Source of the DNA: Halorussus rarus
GTDB lineage: Archaea > Halobacteriota > Halobacteria > Halobacteriales > Haladaptataceae
DNA: 64,000 bases
Direction of reading: 5' to 3'
Assembly: GCF_003369835.1 (NCBI RefSeq)
Contig: NZ_QPMJ01000005.1
Span: 1 to 64,000, forward strand
The position numbers were made by a program, and so were the translations under genes. Positions within the stretch are counted from its first letter, which is position 1. Each line of letters starts with the position of its first letter. Below are positions 34,983 to 43,900 of this stretch, piece by piece. The notes beneath the pieces were generated by a model. It did not search any database and was not told the DNA's origin. It was given only the letters and a program-made list of their open reading frames with translations.

Positions 34983-36233
34983 TCAGGGCCGGACGGCCTT
35001 GAGCGCCCACTTCTCGAGGCCCCGACGTTCGACCGCGAACTCCGGGAGCGCCTCGGTCGGGTCGCCCTCCCGGCCCGTCAAGTCGGTCAGGAACTCGCCG
35101 ACTGGCGTGGGGTCGCGGTCGCTCACGAGGTAGAGCGGGTCGCCCGAGCCCAGCGACTCGAACGACTCCCGCACTCGGTCGACCCGTTGCTGGGCCTCGA
35201 GACCCCGGATGTCGACCGGGTCGCCCGGGAGTTCGAGGCGGTCTGCGTCGGCCAGCCGCTCCGCGACGGTCTCTGCCAGCGCCTCGAACGCCTCGGGGGC
35301 GGACCCGGGGCTTGGCTCGGCCTGGAGGTCGGGCGAGAACGGGAGCTCGGCCAGCACCGGCATCTCGAGGCCCTCCGCGGGCGACTGGCCGGGGAACATG
35401 TCGTGGTTCTCGCCGCAGTCGTCGCAGACGAAGCGCTCCATGTTGAGGACGGCGCCGAGCACCGGCACGCCGTTCTCCTCGAAGAGCCGGCGGCTCCGCC
35501 GGGTGTCCTCGACGCTGGTATGGAACGGGGTCGTAACGAACACCACGCCGTCGATGGGCACCTCCTGGAGCGTGGTCAACAGGACGTCGCTGGTGCCGGG
35601 CGGCAGGTCGATGACCAGGGTGTCGGGGTCGTCCCACGCGGCGTCGGCGAACAGGTCCGACAGCGCGTCGTGGGCCATCGCGCCCCGCCACGCCAGCGGG
35701 CCGCCCTCGGTCATCAGCCCGACGCTCATCAGCTCCATCCCGTCGACCGTGGTGGGGATGGGATTGTCCTCGTCGTCGGCCATGATGGTGTCGTCTACGT
35801 CCAGCAGCGAGGGGACGTTCGGCCCGAAGATGTCGGCGTCGAACAGCCCCACGTCGCGGTCGGCCGCCATCGCGCAGGCCAACTGGGTGGCGACCGTCGA
35901 CTTCCCGACCCCGCCCTTGGTCGAGGCGACCGCGACGACCGTGTCGATCTCCGCGATGGACACCCGGTCGTCGGCGTCGACGCCCGCCGGCTCGACGTGG
36001 GCGGTCTCGACGCCCGAGACGTTCCGCACCGCCCGGAGCATCGTCTCCATCACCTCGCTGCTGGTCCGGGGGTCGAACCGGCCCAGGTCGGCCTCGACGG
36101 TGACCGCCCCGTCGTCGATCTCGATGTTCTCGACCAGGCCGGCCTCGAACACGTCCATCCCGGTCCGGGAGTCCTCGACCGCCCGGAGGGTCGATTCCAC
36201 GTCGTCCTGTAGCTGGTGTTGGTACTCGCTCAT
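34983..36233 (-). CDS. Mrp/NBP35-type ATPase with DUF59 and DUF2249 domains (copy 2)
   Basis: The 416-residue protein has the same order as copy 1: DUF59 (residues 1-85), Mrp ATPase (ASTKGGVGKST P-loop, FDADIFGPNVP, VIDLPPGTSDV and CDDCGENHD), and a C-terminal DUF2249 (VDIRGLEAQQRVDRVRESF, then YLVSDRDPTP). It lies between the HEAT and mobA genes of the nar operon. A role in Fe-S delivery to NarGH is inferred from position and from the parallel arrangement in the left operon. Confidence 0.85.
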   Translation of the reverse strand: MSEYQHQLQDDVESTLRAVEDSRTGMDVFEAGLVENIEIDDGAVTVEADLGRFDPRTSSEVMETMLRAVRNVSGVETAHVEPAGVDADDRVSIAEIDTVVAVASTKGGVGKSTVATQLACAMAADRDVGLFDADIFGPNVPSLLDVDDTIMADDEDNPIPTTVDGMELMSVGLMTEGGPLAWRGAMAHDALSDLFADAAWDDPDTLVIDLPPGTSDVLLTTLQEVPIDGVVFVTTPFHTSVEDTRRSRRLFEENGVPVLGAVLNMERFVCDDCGENHDMFPGQSPAEGLEMPVLAELPFSPDLQAEPSPGSAPEAFEALAETVAERLADADRLELPGDPVDIRGLEAQQRVDRVRESFESLGSGDPLYLVSDRDPTPVGEFLTDLTGREGDPTEALPEFAVERRGLEKWALKAVRP

Positions 36234-36243
36234 GGGTCGTCGG

Positions 36244-37185
36244 TCAGAGATTCGGCTGTCGGTTGAGCAGGTCCTCGCCGGGCAGCAGCGTGTCGCCCTC
36301 GGCCATCGCGCCAGTGAACCGCCGCCGGAACCGGTCGGGGTCGACCGACCGGGCGTGGCGGGCGGTGAGTGCCACGATGTCGCTGTCGTCGCTGGTCGCC
36401 ATCCCCTCCAGGGTCCGGCGGGCGCGGTCGTCGTCGATGCCCGCCAGTACGTGGGCCGCCCACTCCCGAACGCGCTCGCTCGGGTCGGTCGCGGCCTCGA
36501 TGGCGTCGTCTAACACCGCCTCGCCCCGGAGCTTGAACAGCGAGATGAGCGCGTTCCGGCGGCTTGCGTGGTGGTCGTCGGCGAGCGCCTCGTCCATCCG
36601 GTCGGCGTACGCCTCGCGGTCGATGCGGTCGAGCGCCACCACCGCCTCGGCCCGGACCCAGGGGTCGTCGTCCTCGCGGGAGACCGCCAGCGCAACCTCC
36701 CCGGCGTCGTCGGCCCGGAGCTTCGCCAGCGACTCGACCGCGAACTGCCGGACGTCGGCGTCGTCGTCGCTCAGCGCGACCGTCGAGAGGGCCTTCACGA
36801 CCGCAGCCCCGCCGTCGGTGTCGGCCAGCGCCAGCGCGGCGCGTCGCCGTTCCTTCGTCGACCCGTTCTCCAGGTCGTCGAGCAGGTCGCGGGCCGAGGC
36901 GTCGGCCACAGGGTCGGTGTCGCTGGCGGTCAGGTCGTCGGGGTCCATCTCGCCGATGGTCACGTCTCGGCTCACCTCGATGTCGGCGAGGCTGTCGAGA
37001 CTGTGGCCGAACCCCGGGCTCTTCGTGGGGTCGAGCTGCGGGTCGGGCTCCTCCTCGACCTCGTCGTACTCGGGGTCGTCGGCGTAGGGGTCGGTCGCGC
37101 AGCCGCAGTCGCCCCCGCAGCCGCACTGGTGGTCCTGTCCGTGCTGTTCGTCTCCGTCGTGGTGGTGGTCGTGTTCGTGACTCAT
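36244..37185 (-). CDS. HEAT-repeat protein with a His/Cys-rich N-terminus (copy 2)
   Basis: The 313-residue protein begins MSHEHDHHHDGDEQHGQDH and continues QCGCGGDCGCATD, a strong metal-binding candidate in the first 32 residues. After an acidic linker come HEAT repeats, about residues 95-285 (RRRAALALAD, VRQFAVESLAK, VRAEAVVALD, SRRNALISLF, VREWAAHVLAG). It is the counterpart of the HEAT protein at 23970, which lacks the His/Cys head. Its start overlaps the stop of the membrane-protein gene by 4 nt. Confidence 0.75.
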   Translation of the reverse strand: MSHEHDHHHDGDEQHGQDHQCGCGGDCGCATDPYADDPEYDEVEEEPDPQLDPTKSPGFGHSLDSLADIEVSRDVTIGEMDPDDLTASDTDPVADASARDLLDDLENGSTKERRRAALALADTDGGAAVVKALSTVALSDDDADVRQFAVESLAKLRADDAGEVALAVSREDDDPWVRAEAVVALDRIDREAYADRMDEALADDHHASRRNALISLFKLRGEAVLDDAIEAATDPSERVREWAAHVLAGIDDDRARRTLEGMATSDDSDIVALTARHARSVDPDRFRRRFTGAMAEGDTLLPGEDLLNRQPNL

Positions 37186-38111
37186 GCCGAAGTCCCTCCG
37201 CCTGCGATGGTCGCCGCGACGAACGCCGCCGCGAGGGCCGCTCCCAGCGCCCGCGGAATCGACGACGGGACGCCCGCCGCCAGGAGCAGTAGCCCGGCCG
37301 CCGCGGGCGCGACCCGTCGGCCCGCCGCGCCCTCGGCCACCGTCGCCGCGAGTCCGCCGATTGCCGCCGCGAGCAGGGGGGCCGACGCGCCCACGACCCC
37401 GCCCGCGACCAGGACGACCGCCCCGGAGACGAACGGGGCGGCCCCGGTCAGGTGGAACGCCGCCGCCGCGGCGAGGCCGCCGACCGCGAACGCGCTCGGC
37501 CGGGGCCGGAACGCCAGCGGGGTCGCCGCCATCCCGACGAGCGCGAGCGTCGACCCGGCGGGCCGGAGCGCGGCCGGCCGGACGCCGACCGCGCCGAACA
37601 GCGAGAGCGTCAGCCCGCCGAGCAGTGCGGCCGCGACGAGACCGCCCGCCACATCCCAGTGCGTCGCAGGACGGTCGACCGCCCCGGCCCGGCCGACCAG
37701 GGTCAGCCAGCTGCCGACGACGACGGCGCCGACTGTCGGGAGCGCGAACGCGGTCGACACCGCCGACAGGAAGCCGAAGGTCCCGACCAGAATCAGGCCG
37801 GTCCGCGCCCACGCCTCGTCGGCGGTCGCGCCGAGGAGCGTCGCCCCGGCGGCCGGCCCCAGAACCGCGGCGGTCGCGGCCGCGTCGAGCCAGGCGGCGG
37901 ACGCGGCGCTCGGCAGGACGACCGGGGCGTTCAGCGCGACCCGCGTGGCGGTCAGCGGGCCGAGCCCGGCCACCGCCGCGCTCGCCGCTGCGAGCCTGAC
38001 GGTCCGCGTCCGGGGCTCGGGCGCCGCTGCTACGGCTGCGACTGCCAGCGACCGGCCGCGCTCGCCGACGGCCGCCGCGCGCTCGCGGACGCCGCCGGTC
38101 GACTGACTCAT
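37182..38111 (-). CDS. Multi-pass membrane protein of the nar operon
   Basis: From the ATG at 38111 (MSQSTGGVRE) the product is 309 residues and very Ala/Gly-rich, with roughly eight to ten hydrophobic helices from residue 40 to the C-terminus. I recognise no family signature or heme-ligand His pattern. It lies between the NarJ-like chaperone (1-bp gap) and the HEAT protein (4-nt overlap). The left molybdoenzyme operon has no counterpart. A transport or assembly role is possible but unsupported. Confidence 0.6.
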   Translation of the reverse strand: MSQSTGGVRERAAAVGERGRSLAVAAVAAAPEPRTRTVRLAAASAAVAGLGPLTATRVALNAPVVLPSAASAAWLDAAATAAVLGPAAGATLLGATADEAWARTGLILVGTFGFLSAVSTAFALPTVGAVVVGSWLTLVGRAGAVDRPATHWDVAGGLVAAALLGGLTLSLFGAVGVRPAALRPAGSTLALVGMAATPLAFRPRPSAFAVGGLAAAAAFHLTGAAPFVSGAVVLVAGGVVGASAPLLAAAIGGLAATVAEGAAGRRVAPAAAGLLLLAAGVPSSIPRALGAALAAAFVAATIAGGGTSA

Positions 38112-38112
38112 C

Positions 38113-38817
38113 TCAGTCGCCCTCCAGCCGGTCAACGAGTCCCGCCCGGTCGGCGGCGGTGAACTCCTCGAGCAGTCGGGCGAACCGGCCGTACGCGCCG
38201 GTGTTCGCCTCGCTCTCGATGCGCTCGACGACCCCCACCGAGAGGTACCGGAGGTGGCGGTCGAGGAAGTCGAGCCGCGCCCGGGCGGCGTCCTCGCCGT
38301 CGGCGGCGGCCTCGCGCCGGGCGAGGTAGCCCGCGAACTCCAGTTCGATTCGGAGGTGGTCGTGGTGCTCGCGGTCCGACGACGACGGTCGGAGCCCGTA
38401 GTAGTCGAAGGCCCGCGCGAGGTCGAGGTTCACGTCGGTCCACGACGCCTCGGGTCGGTAGGCCGACTCGTAGAGCGGGACCGGCGGCTCGTCGGTCGAG
38501 AGCGTGCCGTCGGTCCGGTCCTCGTACTCGGAGTAGCCGATGACGAACAGGTCGTTGTAGCGGGCACAGAGGGTGTCGTAGTCGTCGTCGGTGGCGATAT
38601 CGTCGACCGATACGTCGAGGGGCGTCCGGGCGAGCAACTCCCCGAACTGCTCGCGGAGGTCGCCACCGGCGAGCGCGCCGTACAGTTCCTCGTTCGGGTG
38701 CTCGAAGGCGCTGGCGAGCAGGGCGTACGCCGTCCCGCGGGCCGCGGCGTCCGGGTCGAGCGCCTCGCGGTCGACCGCCGGGTCCGGCCGATCAGAGGTC
38801 GGGGCGTCGGTCCCCAT
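38113..38817 (-). CDS. narJ: NarJ/TorD-family chaperone of nitrate reductase
   Basis: The 234-residue helical protein reads GTAYALLASAFEHPNEELYG near residue 28, LCARYNDLFVIGYSEYEDR near 85, VPLYESAYRPEA and DREHHDHLRIELEFAGYL near 160. This follows the TorD/NarJ order. Its start shares one nucleotide with the stop of the gamma-subunit gene, so expression is coupled. It probably holds apo-NarG for cofactor insertion before Tat export. Confidence 0.78.
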   Translation of the reverse strand: MGTDAPTSDRPDPAVDREALDPDAAARGTAYALLASAFEHPNEELYGALAGGDLREQFGELLARTPLDVSVDDIATDDDYDTLCARYNDLFVIGYSEYEDRTDGTLSTDEPPVPLYESAYRPEASWTDVNLDLARAFDYYGLRPSSSDREHHDHLRIELEFAGYLARREAAADGEDAARARLDFLDRHLRYLSVGVVERIESEANTGAYGRFARLLEEFTAADRAGLVDRLEGD

Positions 38818-39665
38818 CAGGAACCACCCCTCGTGACCGCGACCGCGGTGACGCCGACCACGACCGCGATGGCCAGCCCCGCGATCGCCCACAGCACGGT
38901 CTGGTACGGCGGCCCTTGCGGCCCCGGACCGAACGGAAGTGTCTGCCACTCGCTGACCGCCTTCCGACCGGCGCGCTCGGTGTTCGATCCGTTCCAGACC
39001 GCGAACGACACGGGGACGTCCTGCTCCAGCCCGATGGACGCCCGGTTCTGCTGCTCGGCGGTGAGGTTGCGCGAGAACACCACGTACCACCGGCCGTCGC
39101 GGTACGACGCGTTGGTCGCGATGGCCGTCCGGTTGAACGGCGTGGTCGTCCCCGGGCCGGCGGCCAGCAGCTCCTGGCGACCCATCGCGCCGTTCCACCA
39201 CCAGACGTTCACCATCGACTGGGGGCTGCCCATCGCGATGCCGGGCTGCTGGCTGACGTTGGCCGGGAACTGGACCGCGACGGCGTCGCCGTACGAGCCG
39301 ATTCGCGGCGCATCGTACTGGGACGGCGTCACGTTGCCGTCCTTGGTCGCGTCGGCCCACGACACCCGGACGAACAGCCGCTCCCGAGTGTGGGCGGCCT
39401 CGACGTTCGCCCGCTCGACGGAGGTCTGGTTGGCGTTCGGCACCTGGCTCGGGGCGCTCGACAGCGTGACGGTGGCGGTCGAGGCGTCGTTCCACGCCGG
39501 TGCGGTCGGCGTCATCAGCGAGCGCACCTGATCCTGGGACGCGGCCATCACCGGGATCTGGCCGGCCGGAGCGCCCGAGGCGTACATCGGGACGAACGTC
39601 GCCGCGAGCACCAGCGCGCCGGCGAGCAAGAGCCGCCGTGCCGTCGCCGCGAGCTCATCCTCCAT
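38817..39665 (-). CDS. Heme-b gamma subunit of the nitrate reductase operon (EbdC-like)
   Basis: The 282-residue protein has an N-terminal hydrophobic signal (residues 10-30), an EbdC-like domain and a C-terminal membrane helix (VLWAIAGLAIAVVVGVTAVA). Candidate heme ligands are the Met in PGIAMGSPQSMVNVWWWNG and the Lys in SFAVWNGSNTERAGRKAVS. It mirrors the gamma protein of the left operon. Classical NarGHI lacks such a subunit, so electrons probably pass through it between NarH and the NarBC-like bc segment. The start overlaps the end of a 61-codon open frame. Confidence 0.72.
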   Translation of the reverse strand: MEDELAATARRLLLAGALVLAATFVPMYASGAPAGQIPVMAASQDQVRSLMTPTAPAWNDASTATVTLSSAPSQVPNANQTSVERANVEAAHTRERLFVRVSWADATKDGNVTPSQYDAPRIGSYGDAVAVQFPANVSQQPGIAMGSPQSMVNVWWWNGAMGRQELLAAGPGTTTPFNRTAIATNASYRDGRWYVVFSRNLTAEQQNRASIGLEQDVPVSFAVWNGSNTERAGRKAVSEWQTLPFGPGPQGPPYQTVLWAIAGLAIAVVVGVTAVAVTRGGS

Positions 39666-39840
39666 CCTCGAACACCTCCGGACCGAAGGTCCGGCGAACT
39701 CGACGTCGTTCGCTCACTCGTCGAACGCCGTCGGACCGCGGGTCCGACGAGCTCGACGGTTCGACGCTTCGCTTACTCACCGTCGAACACCGCTGGACCG
39801 CAGGTCCAGCGAGCTCGAATTCGCTCCCGAGGTCGCTCAT
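39655..39840 (-). CDS. Possible 61-codon open frame over hairpin repeats
   Basis: The frame starts ATG at 39840, overlapping the narH stop (ATGA), and ends inside the gamma-subunit start region. The product is Ser/Arg-rich (SSSSDPRSDGVRRVSERRRV) and basic, unlike its acidic neighbours, and is built from the three hairpin repeats at 39678-39811. The tight overlaps favour translation coupling, but the composition suggests the frame is a by-product of the repeats. Confidence 0.3.
   Translation of the reverse strand: MSDLGSEFELAGPAVQRCSTVSKRSVEPSSSSDPRSDGVRRVSERRRVRRTFGPEVFEDGG
39678..39811. repeat. Three covarying hairpins between narH and the gamma gene
   Basis: Three units about 52-62 bp apart each pair X-GGACC with GGTCC-X' around a 3-nt loop. 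The stems are CCGGACC/GGTCCGG (39678-39694), CGTCGGACC/GGTCCGACG (39729-39749) and CGCTGGACC/GGTCCAGCG (39791-39811). The base pair outside GGACC changes on both sides (C-G, T-A, T-A) and further pairs also covary. Each is preceded by TCGAAC(A/G)CC, and units 2 and 3 are followed by GAGCTCGA. Confidence 0.7.
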
Positions 39841-40985
39841 TCGAACACCTCCAGCCGGTACTGCTGAGCCGGGTTGTTGGTCGTGAGCAGGTCCATCAGC
39901 TCGCTGTCGCCGCCCCGGCTCACCCGGTCGCGGTGGCGCTCGATGGTGTCGAGCGCCTCGTGGACCTGCTCGCCGAACAGCTCCTCGAGCAGCGGCCGCG
40001 GGATGCGCTCGGCGTCGATGCTCTCGCCGGTCTCGGCGTCGTGCTGGGGCGGGGCGAACGGCGGGATGTAGTAGACGTTGGGCTGGGTGTGGTAGTCGGG
40101 GTGGAGCCGGAGCGCGACCTCGTACTCGTTGACGAGCTTGTGGATGGGCCCCTGCTCGTCGTCGAGGTAGCCGACCAGCCGGAGCTGGGGCGGACACTCG
40201 GTCGCGCAGGCCGGCGGCACCGCGTCGCCGTCGTTGAGGTTGAAGTTGCCCTCGGTCTCGGCGCCCTCGCCCTCGATGCGGGGGTAGCAGAAGATGCACT
40301 TCTCCGACCGCTTGCGCATCACGTTGTAGTAGACCTTGTTGTACGGACACCCCTCGACGCAGTAGCGGTAGCCACGGCACCGCTCCTGGTCGACCAGCAC
40401 GATGCCGTCCTCTTCGCGCTTGTAGATGGCCTTTCGCGGACACGCCTCGGCGCACGAGGGATGGGTGCAGTGGTTGCAGATGCGCGGGAGATAGAAGTAG
40501 TAGGAGTTGGGGTACTCGCCCGCCCCCTGGTCCTCGTCCCAGTTGGGCCCCCACTCGGGCTCCTCGCCCTCCGGCTGGAGGGGCGCGTCGCTGCCGTCGT
40601 ACATGACCTCGGTGTGGTTGAAATTCCAGGCCCGGCCGTAGTCCTCCTGCGAGGGTATTGTGCCGTCGCCCTCCTGGTACTCGCCGTGGGCGTCTTCGTT
40701 CGCCTGCTCGGCCGACGCGTAGCCCCCGCCGTCGTCCTCCCAGCCCCGCGGGTAGCCCTGGCCGGGCTGGGTCTCGACGTTGTTCCAGTACATGTACTCG
40801 CGGCCGCCCGAGTCGGTCCAGAGCTTCTTGCAGGCGATGGTGCAGGTCTGGCAGCCCACGCACTTGTTGAGGTCCATCACCATCGCGACCTGGTGGTCGA
40901 TGCCCTCCGCGACGTCGATCTGCTGGCCCTGCCCCTGCCGTGTCGTGGTCTGCTCTTGCCGGTCTCGCTGGTTCTGGGAGCTCAT
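39837..40985 (-). CDS. narH: Respiratory nitrate reductase beta subunit NarH
   Basis: The 382-residue protein has four Cys groups for Fe-S clusters. These are CVGCQTCTIACKKLW, CNHCTHPSCAEACP, CRGYRYCVEGCPYNK and CIFCYPRIEGEG with a following CATECPPQLRL. The N-terminal 30 residues are Gln-rich and variable. It passes electrons between the gamma-subunit heme and the Mo site in NarG. It overlaps the narG stop by 4 nt. Like other beta subunits it lacks its own export signal. Confidence 0.9.
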   Translation of the reverse strand: MSSQNQRDRQEQTTTRQGQGQQIDVAEGIDHQVAMVMDLNKCVGCQTCTIACKKLWTDSGGREYMYWNNVETQPGQGYPRGWEDDGGGYASAEQANEDAHGEYQEGDGTIPSQEDYGRAWNFNHTEVMYDGSDAPLQPEGEEPEWGPNWDEDQGAGEYPNSYYFYLPRICNHCTHPSCAEACPRKAIYKREEDGIVLVDQERCRGYRYCVEGCPYNKVYYNVMRKRSEKCIFCYPRIEGEGAETEGNFNLNDGDAVPPACATECPPQLRLVGYLDDEQGPIHKLVNEYEVALRLHPDYHTQPNVYYIPPFAPPQHDAETGESIDAERIPRPLLEELFGEQVHEALDTIERHRDRVSRGGDSELMDLLTTNNPAQQYRLEVFE

Positions 40986-43900
40986 TCGGTGTCACCTCGG
41001 GAAGCGTCGTCGGCTGCGTCGAGGTCGGTCGCGTTTCCGCTCGGCGTGTCGTCCGTCGTCCCGGTCCTCCGCGTCGTCGTCTCGGTGTTCTCCGTCGTTG
41101 CTTGGTCCGCATCGGCGGTCGTCGTCTGGTCCGCGGCCGGTCCGGTCTGGTCCTGGGCGGGCGTCTCCGGGACGACATTCTGCGCCTCGTCGGCCGGTGT
41201 GACGGTCCCGGTCTCCTGGTCGGCCGACTCGTCCTCCACCAGTTCGACGTCGACGCGGACGTCGCTGTTCACCCCGGTCGGCCCCCAGTAGTTGGGAATG
41301 AACTCCAGGTGCTCGCCGGTGTCCTCGGGGTACTGCACCAGCTGGGTCGGCTTCATGTACATCCCGACGAGCGTGTTGAAGTTGCTCCGGCTCGGGAACT
41401 GGAAGCGCTCCCACGCGAAGTAGAGCTTCGCCACGCCGGGCTGGGCGCTCGGATAGATCTTGACGCCGACCTCGATCTCGTCGAGATCGTTGTACACCCG
41501 GACCGTGTCGCCGTCCTCGATGCCGCGTTCCTCGGCGTCGTCGGGGTGCATGTAGACGATGGGCTCGCCCCGCTGGAGCCGGAGCATGTGCTTGTTGTCC
41601 CGCCACGTCGAGTGGATGGACCACCGGCCGTGGGGCGTGTTGTACCGCAGCGGGTACTCCTGCTCGGCCTGGAGCACCTCCGGGTCCTTGTACGTCGGCA
41701 CCTGCTCGCCGAGGTCGAGGAACCAGTCGTGGTCGATGTAGTACTGCTGGCGGCCGGTGAACGTCGGCCACGGGTTCTTCTGCTGGACGTAGCGCTTCCA
41801 CGGGGTGTACGGCTCGCCCTCCTCCAGCGGCGAGGTCCAGTGGTCGCCCGACGCCTCGAACCGCCGGGGCTGTTCGACCGTGTCGTCGAACGTGATGCGG
41901 TTATCGCCTCCCTCCGGGTTGCTCTCCTCTGAGTGCTCGAGAATGAACTCGGCGGCGGCCTTGTCTTCCGCTAGCGCGTTCGGTTCGTCGTCCAGCCAGT
42001 TCCGGACGTAATCGTCGTGGACCGTCGTGAGGTCGATCTGGCGGTCGAACTGGCGGTCCTGGACCGGGTCCAGGTTCCGCCGTCTCGCGATCTCCTGGAC
42101 CTTCTCCGCCAGCAGCCGGAATATCTCCCAGTCGGTCTTCGACTGGCCCAGCGGCTCGATGGCCGGCGTGAACGGGTGGACGTAGCTGTGCATGTCGGTC
42201 ATGTTCAGGTCGTGCTTCTCGTAGTGGCTGGCTGCGGGGAGCACGATATCGCTGTACAGCGCGGTCGAGTCCATCCGGAAGTTGATGTCGACGATGAGGT
42301 CGAGCTTGGGCCAGAGGACGTTCTCGATGGCGATGCCGCCCTTCGACTGGTTGAAGTAGTTGCCCCGCCAGCAGAAGAAGACGCTCGGGTCCGGGCGAGA
42401 GCCGTCCTCGCGCTCCTTCGGGTAGACCGGCATCCACCCGCGGTCGATGGACTCCTGGATGCGCCGGCGGGTCTCGGGTTCGATGTTGCCGAGGAGGTCG
42501 CCGTGGTAGTAGGTCCACAGCGTCGTCGGCACGGCCCGGACGTTGCCGGTCGGGAACGAGAGCTGCTGCCAGCCCTTGTAGGTCCAGATCTTCTCCTGGC
42601 CGACGTAGTGGTCGAAGCCGGTCCCCTGTCGACCGATGTGGCCGGTGAGGGTCACGAGGAGCTGGATGGCCCGGTTGCCCAGGTCGTTGTGGTACCAGTC
42701 GTTGACGCCCTTCCCGTGGATTATCTTGCCCCGCTCGGCGTTGGCGAACTCCCGGGCGATCTGGCGGTGGGTGTCGCGGCCGACGCCGGTGAGCTCGTTG
42801 ACCCGCTGGGGGCCGTAGTTCGAGAGCTCGTCGGTGACGTGCGACCAGACCGTCCGGACCTGCACGCTGCCGCCGCCCTGCAGCGGGATCGACCGATCGA
42901 CGTTCAGTTGCGGATCGAAGTTCAGCGCGATGCTCGAATCCGGGTCGTGCTTGCCCTCACGGTTGCCCAGCGACCCCGGCGCCGCCCGGAGGTTGCCCTG
43001 CTGGTCGACCATCACGAACACCTTGCCGGCCTCGCCGTTCGTCGAGAGCCCCCGGACGTCGGCCACGCGCAGGAACTTCCCGTCGTCCTCGCGGACGAGC
43101 AGCGGCATGTCCGACTGCTCCTTGACGTGGGCCTCGTCGTAGAGGTTCTCGTCGACGATGGTCCGGGCCATCCCGAGCGCCAGCGCCGCGTCGGTGCCGG
43201 CCTGCGGCGAGAGCCACTCGTCGCAGTGGATGGCGGTCTGGGAGTAGTCGGTGAAGATACCGACCCGCTTGGTCCCGTTGTACGCGGCCTCCAGGAAGAA
43301 CTTCGCGTCCGGAATCCGGGTGACGTTGACGTTCGACCCCCACGCGATGATGTAGTCGGAGTTGTACCAGTCGGCGCTCTCGGCGTTGTCGGTCTGGGTG
43401 CCCCACGTGATCGGCTCGCCCGGCGGGAGGTCCGAGTACCAGTCGTAGAAGCTGTGGCTGACCCCGCCGATGAGGTTGACGAACCGCGACCCGGAGGCGA
43501 ACGACACCGGGCTCATCGCCGGGATGGGCGTGAACCCCGAGATGGCGTCGTAATTGCCCTGCTGGACCTCCTTGACGACCTTCTCGGCGATCTCCGTCAG
43601 CGCCTCGTCCCACGAGATGCGCTTCCACTTGCCCTCGCCGCGCTGGCCGACGCGCCTGAGCGGGTACTTGATGCGCTGCTCGGCGTTGACGTAGTCGGTG
43701 TAACACGCTCCCTTCTGGCAGCCCCGGGGGTTCGACGACGGGAGCTCGTCGTTGATAGCCGGGTAGTCGGCGGCTTGCTCCTCGCGCCAGACCTGGCCGT
43801 TCTTGACGTAGACGTTCCACGAGCAGCTACCCGTGCAGTTGACGCCGTGGGTCGACCGCGCGACCGAGTCCCAGTCCCACTTCTCCCGGTAGAAGTCCTC

